Source of the DNA: Mycolicibacterium litorale
GTDB lineage: Bacteria > Actinomycetota > Actinomycetes > Mycobacteriales > Mycobacteriaceae
Reading direction: 5' to 3'
Length of the DNA: 64,000 nt
NCBI RefSeq assembly: GCF_014218295.1
Contig: NZ_AP023287.1
Location: 868,001-932,000, forward strand
The position numbers were made by a program, and so were the translations under genes. Below the pieces are notes generated by a model, which had not been told where the DNA came from, searched no databases, and saw only the letters and a list, made by a program, of their open reading frames with translations. Positions 9,493 through 17,431 of this stretch are shown here, one piece after another. Every line of letters starts with the position of its first letter. Position 1 is the stretch's first letter.

Positions 9493-9765
9493 CTGGCCGT
9501 GTCACCCGCGCCGGGTGTGCGGTGTGGCCGGCCGGAAAGCGTTTCGGTTTCCCGGGGTGCTCCCGCGGGCGATCGGTTCGGTGTGAGGCACGATGCGGTC
9601 GATTATCGCGGCGCCGATGCCGCGGCGCCGGATAATCCACCGGCCGCGTCTTCGAGATGCGATCCATATCGGCGTGATCGGCGCGGGCAAACCGCCCCGT
9701 AAGCGACGGCGAAGTGTTTCACTGAGAATGGCAAGGAATCCCGTCCGACAACATGGGGAGGGGAA

Positions 9766-10152
9766 ATGGATTGGGGTCCCACTTGGGATTTTCTGTGGCA
9801 CTTCCTGATCATCTTCGCGTGGATCGCGTATCTGATCGTCCTGTTCCAGATACTGGTCGACCTGTTCTGGCGTGACCACAAGACGTCGGGGTGGCTCAAG
9901 GCCGTCTGGGTGTTCTTCCTGATTCTGTTCCCGTGGCTGACCGCGCTGATCTACTTGATCGCCCGGGGCCGGGGTATGGCCGAACGGGCCCGGGAGGCGG
10001 CCATCGCCAGCAAGCAGGAGACGGACAACTACATCCGTGAGGTCGCAGGCCGGTCGCCGACCCAGGAGATCGCCGAAGCCAAGGCGCTCCTGGACAACGG
10101 TGCGATCACGCAGGACGAATTCGAGTCGTTGAAAGCGAAGGCGCTCAGCTAA
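9766..10152 (+). CDS. SHOCT-domain membrane protein with PLDc_N-like segment
   Basis: A 128-residue protein with two membrane helices (about residues 8-30 and 42-64) that resemble the PLDc_N module. A charged linker follows, then a C-terminal SHOCT motif (about residues 97-127: EIAEAKALLDNGAITQDEFESLKAKAL). The start ATG is preceded by a strong ribosome site (GGGGAGGGGAA). SHOCT motifs are oligomerisation tails. The gene stands alone between two opposite-strand genes and its role is unknown. Confidence 0.85.
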   Translation: MDWGPTWDFLWHFLIIFAWIAYLIVLFQILVDLFWRDHKTSGWLKAVWVFFLILFPWLTALIYLIARGRGMAERAREAAIASKQETDNYIREVAGRSPTQEIAEAKALLDNGAITQDEFESLKAKALS

Positions 10153-10325
10153 CCGCCCGCGCTTCCTTCGAGACCGCGCGTGGGAACTGCGGTGGCGCGG
10201 TTCCGATCCGGACGTGCTGGCCGGCATCGAGTCGATCTTCGCTCTCTCGAACGGTCACCGCGGGTGGAGGCCACCTACCGGCTGGAGTCGTGCATCGGGC
10301 ACCGTACCGGCGAGGGTGACGCCGG

Positions 10326-11777
10326 TCATCGGCTCGCCTCCTGGGCCACAGCCACCGGCGGCGTCCGCGGCACCGAATACCGGCTCGCCAGCAGGATGCC
10401 CAGGCAGGAGAGCACGACGAACACCACAATGGTGGCCCATTCGACATACCACGGCGAGCCGGTGTCGCGCGGCCACGCGACGTTGACGAGTTCGAAGCTG
10501 CACCACAGGAACGCGGCGACCGCCAGCGGTGTCGAGGCGCGCCCCAACCGGTAGCCGCCGGGATGTGGCTGCCACCGCCTGCGCACCACCTGGTACATGC
10601 GGCCGTAGAGAGCCAGCCACATGGCCTGGAAGAAGCCGAACGTCACGAAGCTCACCAGCATCGTGTAGATGGTGTCGGCGAGCGACAGCACGACGATGAG
10701 GGCGGCGACGACCCCGGCCATGATCATTGCCGGGATAGGCAGGGCGCGAGCGGTTTTCAGCTTACCGAGCTGTCTGGATCCCGGCAGCCTGCCCTCGCGG
10801 GCGTAGGACCACGCCACCCGCGCGGCGCCGGCGACGATACCCACCGCCCCGGCGAAGAAGCTCGTCAGCACGAGCGCGTAGAACACCGTGGGCGCCCACG
10901 CGCCGAGATTGACGTCCAGCGCGTACGCGGCCGGGTCTTCGCCGCTGGCGAGCAGGGCCTCGTAGTCCGGGATGGCCAGCACGATCGCGATGTAGGACAA
11001 CAGCACCAGCGCACCGACGGACAGCAACGCGCCCAGCATCGCCACCGGCAGCGCCTTCCTCGGGTGGCGGACCTCTTCGGCCAGGTCCGTCGCGCTCTCG
11101 AAGGCCAGGAACGCCCAGCCCGCGATGGCCATGACGGACAGGATCGCCGCGCCGCCCGCGGCGGTGCCCGCACTCGCCGGCAACGGCTGGAAGAGCGCGG
11201 AGAACGGTTGGTGCCGGTGGAAGACCAACAGCACCAAACTGATTCCCACACTCGCGATCAACTCCATACCCACGCTCACGGCCACGACGATCTTCAGCAG
11301 CGTGGGCCCGATGACGTTCAGCAGCACCGCCGCTGCGATGAACGCCAACGCGAACACCATGCGGCCCGTTGTGCTCATCGTCACGCCGAGCACGATGTCG
11401 GCGAAACCCATGCACGCCACCGCCAGTGATGCCAGCGCGATGATCAGTGTCCACATGTAGAGGAAGCCGGAGATCCAGCCGGCCTTGACACCGATCGTGC
11501 GGACCACCCACTGGTAGATGCCGCCCTGCACCGGCCACTTGGCGGCCATCTCGGCCAGGGACAGGCAGATCAGGATCTGTCCGATCAGGACGACGCCGAT
11601 GCCGAGGGCGGCGCGGGGGCCGTCCGTCGCGACCAGCATGTGCAGGATCGCGAACAGCGCGATCACCGGTGAGACGATGATGAACGCCAGGCCGAGCGCG
11701 GTGCCCGTCGAGTACTGGCGGTTGACGGTGTCGGTCCCGGTGAGCCCTCCGGTCTCCGGAGGAATGGTCGTGGTCAT
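10326..11777 (-). CDS. APC-family amino acid/amine permease
   Basis: A 483-residue cytoplasmic-membrane transporter with about 12 helices. The N-terminal region GTALGLAFIIVSPV and the AFLAFESATDLAEEVRHPRKALP segment are typical of APC-superfamily permeases (fifth and sixth helices with the conserved E..x..P..A.P pattern). Start is ATG 11775-11777. It begins 20 bases after the flavin-dependent monooxygenase gene on the same strand, so the two are probably one operon for uptake and breakdown of a nitrogen or sulfur compound; that pairing is inference. Confidence 0.9.
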   Translation of the reverse strand: MTTTIPPETGGLTGTDTVNRQYSTGTALGLAFIIVSPVIALFAILHMLVATDGPRAALGIGVVLIGQILICLSLAEMAAKWPVQGGIYQWVVRTIGVKAGWISGFLYMWTLIIALASLAVACMGFADIVLGVTMSTTGRMVFALAFIAAAVLLNVIGPTLLKIVVAVSVGMELIASVGISLVLLVFHRHQPFSALFQPLPASAGTAAGGAAILSVMAIAGWAFLAFESATDLAEEVRHPRKALPVAMLGALLSVGALVLLSYIAIVLAIPDYEALLASGEDPAAYALDVNLGAWAPTVFYALVLTSFFAGAVGIVAGAARVAWSYAREGRLPGSRQLGKLKTARALPIPAMIMAGVVAALIVVLSLADTIYTMLVSFVTFGFFQAMWLALYGRMYQVVRRRWQPHPGGYRLGRASTPLAVAAFLWCSFELVNVAWPRDTGSPWYVEWATIVVFVVLSCLGILLASRYSVPRTPPVAVAQEASR

Positions 11778-11797
11778 GTCATACCCTTCGAGGTGGG

Positions 11798-13105
11798 TCA
11801 GAAAGCGCGGAGGTTGTCGCGGAGCGTGTCGTGTTCGTAGGACTCGCGCACGGCGCCGAGGTCGCGCAGCGCCGGTATCAGTCCTTCGGTGATGTCGGTG
11901 ACGTACCGGCGGCTCAGGTGCTGGATCGGGGTCGTCAGCAGGAACCCGTCTCCGCCGACGGCCTCGATGGCCTCGGCCATCTGCGTGGCGACGCTCGCCG
12001 GGGTGCCGACCAGGGGCAGGCAGCTGGCGAATCCTGTTTCGGTGGTGGCGAGTTCGCGCAGCGTCTTGTCGCTGCCGCCCTGGGTGAACTTGTTGAGTGA
12101 GCCCTGCTCACCGTTGGTGGTCAGCGGCGGAAGCGGTTCGTCGAGGGGGAAGGCCGAGAAGTCGATGTCGGTCACCGTCGAGATCATCCCGAGCTGGCCG
12201 GTGATGAAGGCGTCGGTGTTGACCATCTTGTGGCGTTTGGCTTCCGCCTCCTCGGCGGAATCGCCCAGGACCGGCGTCACCAGGAACATCACCTTGATGT
12301 CGTCGGGGTTGCGGCCGGCGGCCTGCGCGCGGGCCCGAACGTCGTTGCGGTAGTCGATCATTCCCTCGATGCCCTGGGCGATGGCGACGATCGAGTCGGC
12401 TGTCTCGGCCGCGAACTGCCTGCCGCGCGGTGAGCCACCCGCCTGCAGATAGACCGGACGGCCCTGCGGCGACTGCGGCACGTTGAGCGGTCCCCGCGAC
12501 TTGTAGAACTTGCCGACGTAGTTGACCTCATGGACCTTCGTGTGGTCGACGAATGTTGCTGTGTCGCGGTCCATCACGACGGCGTCGTCCTCCCAGGAGG
12601 CCAGCAGCTTGGTGACGACGTCGACGTACTCGTCGGCCATGTCGTAACGCATCTGCCGCGGCGGCAGGGCGTCGAGACCGACGTTGTGGGCGGCCTGCTC
12701 TTCGCCGGAGGTCACGATGTTCCAGCCGAACCGCCCGTCGGAGAGGTGGTCGAGGCTGGCGATCATGCGAGCCAGCGTGAATGGGGGGTAGGACAGGATC
12801 GAGGCGGTTGCGATGACACCGAGTTTGGTGGTCGCCTTGGCCACGGCAGCGGCCAGCACGGTGGCGTCCAGTTTCGGTACCTGCAGAGCGTGTTTGAGCG
12901 CGGCCTCGGTGGAACCGCCGTACGCGTTGGACACCATCAGGGTGTCCTCGATCATCAGGTAGTCGAAGCAGGCGCCTTCGAGCATGCGGGCCATCTCGAT
13001 GTGGAAGTCGGCGTTGGTCCACGACGTGTTCACCCGGTCGAACGGATCCAGCCACTGCGGTGGCGCGTAGTTCATGAACCAGCCAAGGTGCATCTTCTTC
13101 GACAC
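11798..13105 (-). CDS. NtaA/SnaA/DszA-type FMN-dependent monooxygenase
   Basis: A 435-residue luciferase-like (LLM) flavin-dependent oxidoreductase. The N-terminus KMHLGWFMNYAPPQW and the segments LSDGRFGWNIVTSGEE and PVYLQAGGSPRGRQFAAE match the NtaA/SnaA/SoxA subgroup. These enzymes use FMNH2 from a partner reductase to oxidise chelators, sulfones or similar compounds. GTG 13103-13105 is chosen because GGAG lies seven bases upstream; an ATG twelve bases further on is possible. A much longer open frame upstream is not supported. It leads an operon with the APC permease. Confidence 0.9.
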   Translation of the reverse strand: MSKKMHLGWFMNYAPPQWLDPFDRVNTSWTNADFHIEMARMLEGACFDYLMIEDTLMVSNAYGGSTEAALKHALQVPKLDATVLAAAVAKATTKLGVIATASILSYPPFTLARMIASLDHLSDGRFGWNIVTSGEEQAAHNVGLDALPPRQMRYDMADEYVDVVTKLLASWEDDAVVMDRDTATFVDHTKVHEVNYVGKFYKSRGPLNVPQSPQGRPVYLQAGGSPRGRQFAAETADSIVAIAQGIEGMIDYRNDVRARAQAAGRNPDDIKVMFLVTPVLGDSAEEAEAKRHKMVNTDAFITGQLGMISTVTDIDFSAFPLDEPLPPLTTNGEQGSLNKFTQGGSDKTLRELATTETGFASCLPLVGTPASVATQMAEAIEAVGGDGFLLTTPIQHLSRRYVTDITEGLIPALRDLGAVRESYEHDTLRDNLRAF

Positions 13106-13534
13106 GGCGACTCCAGGAAGGTGAGGACGGTTGCCATCGAGCGGACCCCTGTCCGCGGAGCGGGCGTCGTCGGCCACTCGAGGGGCGTCGGAAGTTGATC
13201 CACCGGCCGTTTCGAGATGGTGGCCGCGTGCGAAACTCCGCATTGCGCCAGTCGCGGATCGTGTCGGTGCAGGCCAGGCCTTCGCCACCGGCCATTGCGC
13301 CAGGGCCGAGCAGTTGGGCGGCACCGCGGTGCCCACCGGTGGATGACCGTTTCAGGCCGCGGCCGAGCGCGAAGACCGCACAAAAAAGCTTGGCTACCTG
13401 CCGCCCCGTCGGCAGGTAGCCAAGCATTTGTGACGTCGCATCCCCCGGGCGACGCACCTGGACTCAGTGCAGTCTCTGCGCCCCGCCGCAGTACCGCCCT
13501 GATTCCTTGTCAAGTGAACCAAGTGCCCGACCCC
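13106..13534. other. Gene-poor leader region of the monooxygenase operon
   Basis: About 430 bases lie between the monooxygenase start and the end of the next upstream minus-strand gene. It contains a strong minus-strand terminator hairpin at 13388-13425 and otherwise no convincing coding sequence. Open frames across it on both strands are shadows with no family resemblance. The roughly 280 bases between hairpin and start could hold the operon promoter or a leader RNA; no known riboswitch core was recognised. Confidence 0.5.
13381..13425 (-). terminator. Strong intrinsic terminator, 16-bp stem with U-tract
   Basis: 13388-13403 (GCTTGGCTACCTGCCG) is the exact reverse complement of 13410-13425, with a six-base loop. 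The + strand has AAAAAA directly before the stem (13382-13387), so on the - strand the hairpin is followed by TTTTTT. It is therefore oriented to stop transcripts coming from the small-protein gene at 13535-13861. A long perfect stem with a full U-tract is unusual in mycobacteria. Confidence 0.85.
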
Positions 13535-13861
13535 TCAGGAATCGGGGTTTTCCCTACGTTGCTCCTGTGAGTGGAGAAGGATCCTGGTCCCGACCTTGCT
13601 GCTCAACCGTTGTGGCGCCAGGCCCGCCTGCGCGCAGGTGCGCGAGACCAAAGCCGGTTCGCATCCGTCGAACACCCCGTACAGCACTTCGTCGGAGGGC
13701 ACGGCGACGGTCAGAACCAGGTGGATGTCGGTCCCTTCCGCGCGCAGCTGTGCGGTGACCGACTCGATCCGAGCGACGAAGGCGTCGATCAACTCCTCGG
13801 TGAGGTCCGGCAGATACCACTCGGCCAGGCATCCCGACGTCTGAGCGTCGACAGTGAGCAT
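13535..13861 (-). CDS. Small DUF4242-like protein
   Basis: About 108 residues from ATG 13859-13861; a GTG two codons earlier is an alternative. The pattern is two beta-alpha-beta halves (AEWYLPDLTEELIDAFVARI... and VPSDEVLYGVFDGCEPALVSRTCAQAGL), which resembles small DUF4242/SCO4226-type proteins. The match is by pattern only. The frame runs on upstream to 14074 but that part is Arg/Ser-rich and looks non-coding. A copy of the 18-bp element lies 33 bases before the start (13894-13911), a second overlaps the stop, and the strong terminator follows. Confidence 0.7.
   Translation of the reverse strand: MLTVDAQTSGCLAEWYLPDLTEELIDAFVARIESVTAQLRAEGTDIHLVLTVAVPSDEVLYGVFDGCEPALVSRTCAQAGLAPQRLSSKVGTRILLHSQEQRRENPDS
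13540..13557 (-). promoter_or_regulatory. 18-bp repeated element, copy 1
   Basis: Reads AATCGGGGTTTTCCCTAC on the + strand. It is one of three near-identical 18-mers in the window (also 13894-13911 and 21030-21047). This copy overlaps the last codons of the small-protein gene and lies about 435 bases upstream of the monooxygenase start. No known mycobacterial operator could be matched with confidence. Confidence 0.5.
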
Positions 13862-14409
13862 GCTCACACGGTAGGGCCATTCGGGCTGCGACGAATTGGG
13901 GGATTCCCTACTCTTGCGGCTTATTTTTCGTGCGGTGCGACCCTCCGCAATCCCTCGGCCCGATGATGCGGCGGACCGTCGCCGTCCGCCGGCCAGGGAC
14001 GCGAGCATCGACCGGAAGGTCGGATACCTCGCTCTCGACGCCGAGTCGTTCGCGACGCGAAATAGCTGAACCAATCGTGAATGGCTAACACCCGGGCGAC
14101 GGCCGCGGCCGGTCCATTCGCTATCGTCAGCAAGTATCCATCGTTGTGACCTGCTGTTGCCCTAATTCCACTCTGTGCATGAGTAGCTAAGTGGACACGG
14201 TGCGCCGTGGTCGCCGGCAAGGGGGTCGCACCCGGGAGATAGCTGCTCAGCATCGGCGCCAGCAGTGGGTGGACGAGGGTGGATGCCGAGCAGGCAAATC
14301 GCGGATCGCGGCTTACGGAAAAGTCAAAATTTCCTGAGAGCCGGTGCCATAGTGAGTCCCGCACGCCTGTGGGCGGCGTCGCGAGGGGATTTTCGAGGGG
14401 GGCCTCACC
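13862..14409. other. Divergent intergenic region
   Basis: About 550 bases separate the small minus-strand gene from the secreted sugar dehydrogenase. Apart from the 18-bp element at 13894-13911 and the ribosome site directly before 14410 (GAGGGGGGCC), nothing recognisable was found. Open frames here are Arg-rich shadows. It presumably carries the promoters of both flanking genes. Confidence 0.5.
13894..13911 (-). promoter_or_regulatory. 18-bp repeated element, copy 2
   Basis: Reads AATTGGGGGATTCCCTAC on the + strand. It lies 33 bases upstream of the small-protein start (13861, - strand), a position expected for a promoter or activator site. Confidence 0.5.
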
Positions 14410-17400
14410 ATGGCAGCTAACGATCGTAGGGCGACGGCCACCTACGCGAGGTACATCGGACGCGTCGGTGCGCTCGCCGTCGCGCTCGGGGTGGGCGGTG
14501 CCGTGGCGACCACACCCGGCGTCGCGTGGGCGGACGATTCCCCGTCGGCGACCGCGGGCCCGGCCGGCGCCTCGACATCGTCGGGCAGCGAGGCGACCCC
14601 GGCTCCCGCGGGCAGCGATCAGACGCAAGGCGGCACGCGGCCCGACGAAGAAGACACCGGCGACACCGACAAAGACGACGCCGGCGAAAACGACGCCGAC
14701 GAAGACGACGCCGACGACACCGACGCCGACGAAGACGACGCCGTGACCGACGACGGTGAGGAGGTCGAACCGCCGGAGGAGCCCGTCGAAGAACCCGTCG
14801 AAGAGGCCGAACCGCCCGCGGAACCCGTCGAAGAACCTGATGTTCCGCCGGTGCCGGAGGAGCCGGGGCCGGTCGACGCCGTCACGCCCGCACCGGAGAC
14901 CGGTGACGTGTCCGACGCGGTGGTGCCGACCGAACCCGCCACCGGCACCGTCGACGGCGATGTTCCCGCCCCTGAGCCCGACAGCATGGCAGTGGTGGAC
15001 ACGAGCGCATCCGTGGCCGCCGATCTCGCTGCGGTGCAGACGGTTTCGCCTTCGTCCCGCGCCGACGATCCGGCACTGGCCGCCGCCGCGCGCACGCAGC
15101 TGGCCGGGCTCCCGCCGCTGCGGCTCAACCTGCCGACGCCCGAGCAGTTCATCGCGAGCATTCCCGCGCCGGTGGTCACGTGCCTGTGCGGGGTCGTCAA
15201 GACCGTCACGACCTTCTACGACACCGTGCTCAAACCACTGCTCGGCGGCGTGACCGGGGGAGCGGCGGGACCGGCCGGGCCTGCGGCGCCCGCGCAGTCG
15301 CCTGCGCTGTGGGCGCTGGCCGCGTGGGTGCGCCGTCAGGCGACTCAGGCGGTCGACAGCTTCATCGCCTCACCGCTGGGCACGCCGGTGCGGATGCTGA
15401 TCACGGCCGTCGACGACTTCGGTGACTCCCCGCAGGGCCGCGCGCTGGGGGCGGCGGTCATCCAACTCCTCGGCCAGTGCGGTCCAAGCGCCGACCTGCC
15501 CGCCGAACTCGATCGCACCGTGATCGTCTCCGGACTGACCGAGCCCACCGACTTCACCATCCTGACCAAGCATCACAGCGACGAGGTCGACCGCATCTTC
15601 ATCACCGAAAAGGGCGGTTCCGTCAAGGTTTACGACCCCACCACCGGTGCGGTGACCACGCTGACGGTGCTCTCCACGACCACCGGCGGCGAGCGCGGCC
15701 TGACCGGCATCGAGGTCCATCCGGACTTCTGGCACGAGGGCGAGTTCGGTTACCGCTCGATCTACGTCGCCTACACCTCGGGCCTGACCAACCACGACAC
15801 GTTGTCGCGCCTGGTCATGTCCGAGGACATGACCCGGGTGGAGAGCACCCAGATCCTCCTCGAATCGACCGAGGACGCCAAAGATTTCCACCACGGCGGC
15901 GATCTGGCCTTCGACGCCGACGGCACCCACCTGTACTGGGTCGTCGGCGACAACACCCAGGGTGTGGTGAACTCGCAGAGCCTGGCCAACATCCACGGCA
16001 AGGTGCTGCGCCTGAACCCCGACGGATCGGTGCCCGACGACAATCCGTTCGTCGACGCCGATGCCACCACCGCGAGCCCCGCCGACTACATCTACGCCCT
16101 CGGTTTCCGAAACCCGTTCCGGCTCAACTTCACACCCACCGGGCAGCTGTTGGTCGCCGACGTGGGGGAGGCGACGTGGGAAGAGCTCAACCTCGTGGTC
16201 AAGGGCGGCAACTACGGCTGGCCGTCGGCCGAGGGCAACTGCACCGGATGCGCATCGGTCAACCCCATCTACGCCTACCGGCACACCGCGCCGCCGGCCA
16301 ACGCGGGGGCGATCACCTCGGTCGTGGTCTACAACGGCACCACGTTCCCCGACGACTACCGCAACACCGTGTTCATCGCCGACTACAGCCAGGGCTGGAT
16401 CCGGGTGCTCGAATTCGACGAGCAGTACTCCAGCCTGATCAGCAGCAAGACCTTCTGGGGCAACGCCGGTGCCACGGTCAACCTGGCGCAGGGGCCCGAC
16501 GACAACCTCTACCAGCTGACCATCTATCCCGGGGAGCTGGCGATGATCTCACCGTCGGGTGGCAACCGCGCGCCGACCGCGATCCTCGACGCCTCGCAGA
16601 CCACCACCGCCGACAAGACGCTCACCGTCGACTTCTCCGGTGTGAAGTCGCACGACCCCAACGGCGACAACCTCACCTACCGTTGGGATTTCGGCGACGG
16701 CAACACGTCGACCGGCGCCGTCACATCCCACACCTTCAGCACCGCGGGTGCCTACAGCACCTACACCGTGACGTTGACGGTGAGCGACGGGGAGAAGACG
16801 AACACCACCACGCAGAAGATCACCGTCGGCAGCACCCCGCCGGTCGCCGAGATCGTCAGCCTCCCGTCCTCCTACAACGCCGGTGACACCATCACGTTCT
16901 CAGGCAGGGGCACGGATGCGCAGGACCGCCCGGACGGCGGGACGCTGCCCGACAGCGCGTACAGGTGGACGGTCGTGTTCCACCACAACGAACACACCCA
17001 TCCGTTTGCCGACAACATCGTCGGGCCGACCGGCACCATCACGATCCCGCGGTCGCGGGATCAGATCGACGGCACCTGGTACCGCGTGCATCTCACCGTC
17101 ACCGACAGCAGCGGCCTGTCCACCACCACGTACCGCGACATCAACCCGAATCTGGTCGACCTGACCGTCTCCGCGAGCGATCCGGGCGCGAAGTTCACCA
17201 TCGACGGGTTGCCGTACACCGGTTCCTACACCGAGCGGGCGGTGGTCGGCGTCGACTACGTTCTCAGCGCCCCGACGACCCAGGTGGTCGACGGCAGGCA
17301 GCTCACGTTCGACCGGTGGTCCGACGGCGGGGCGCCGACACACGCGATCCGGGTGCCGGCCACGCCAACCACGTACACGGTGGTCTACACGGCCGACTCG

Positions 17401-17427
17401 AGGGCGAATCTGCAGCAGGCCGTGTAG
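14410..17427 (+). CDS. Secreted glucose/sorbosone dehydrogenase-like protein with PKD domain
   Basis: A 1005-residue exported protein. It has a long signal peptide ending GVAWA (about residue 42), then an acidic low-complexity region (about 60-160, Asp/Glu repeats then EEP-V-EEP repeats). A helical segment follows at about 220-320. A beta-propeller of the GSDH/PQQ-dependent sugar dehydrogenase type covers about 365-720 (ITEKGGSVKVYD, GLTGIEVHPDF, YALGFRNPFRL, ADVGEATWEELN, NYGWPSAEGNC). Next is a PKD domain (about 720-805, YRWDFGDGNTS) and two further beta domains. Such enzymes oxidise sugars at the cell surface. It is convergent with the LAL regulator gene. Confidence 0.85.
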   Translation: MAANDRRATATYARYIGRVGALAVALGVGGAVATTPGVAWADDSPSATAGPAGASTSSGSEATPAPAGSDQTQGGTRPDEEDTGDTDKDDAGENDADEDDADDTDADEDDAVTDDGEEVEPPEEPVEEPVEEAEPPAEPVEEPDVPPVPEEPGPVDAVTPAPETGDVSDAVVPTEPATGTVDGDVPAPEPDSMAVVDTSASVAADLAAVQTVSPSSRADDPALAAAARTQLAGLPPLRLNLPTPEQFIASIPAPVVTCLCGVVKTVTTFYDTVLKPLLGGVTGGAAGPAGPAAPAQSPALWALAAWVRRQATQAVDSFIASPLGTPVRMLITAVDDFGDSPQGRALGAAVIQLLGQCGPSADLPAELDRTVIVSGLTEPTDFTILTKHHSDEVDRIFITEKGGSVKVYDPTTGAVTTLTVLSTTTGGERGLTGIEVHPDFWHEGEFGYRSIYVAYTSGLTNHDTLSRLVMSEDMTRVESTQILLESTEDAKDFHHGGDLAFDADGTHLYWVVGDNTQGVVNSQSLANIHGKVLRLNPDGSVPDDNPFVDADATTASPADYIYALGFRNPFRLNFTPTGQLLVADVGEATWEELNLVVKGGNYGWPSAEGNCTGCASVNPIYAYRHTAPPANAGAITSVVVYNGTTFPDDYRNTVFIADYSQGWIRVLEFDEQYSSLISSKTFWGNAGATVNLAQGPDDNLYQLTIYPGELAMISPSGGNRAPTAILDASQTTTADKTLTVDFSGVKSHDPNGDNLTYRWDFGDGNTSTGAVTSHTFSTAGAYSTYTVTLTVSDGEKTNTTTQKITVGSTPPVAEIVSLPSSYNAGDTITFSGRGTDAQDRPDGGTLPDSAYRWTVVFHHNEHTHPFADNIVGPTGTITIPRSRDQIDGTWYRVHLTVTDSSGLSTTTYRDINPNLVDLTVSASDPGAKFTIDGLPYTGSYTERAVVGVDYVLSAPTTQVVDGRQLTFDRWSDGGAPTHAIRVPATPTTYTVVYTADSRANLQQAV

Positions 17428-17431
17428 GCGC

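Noticed and set aside
13106..13387. Possible riboswitch or leader RNA before the monooxygenase gene
   Set aside because: No known riboswitch core was recognised; the only strong hairpin ends in a U-tract and is better explained as a terminator of the upstream gene.
13571..13966. 131-codon + strand frame opposite the small DUF4242-like gene
   Set aside because: The opposite strand gives a much more protein-like sequence with a sensible start.
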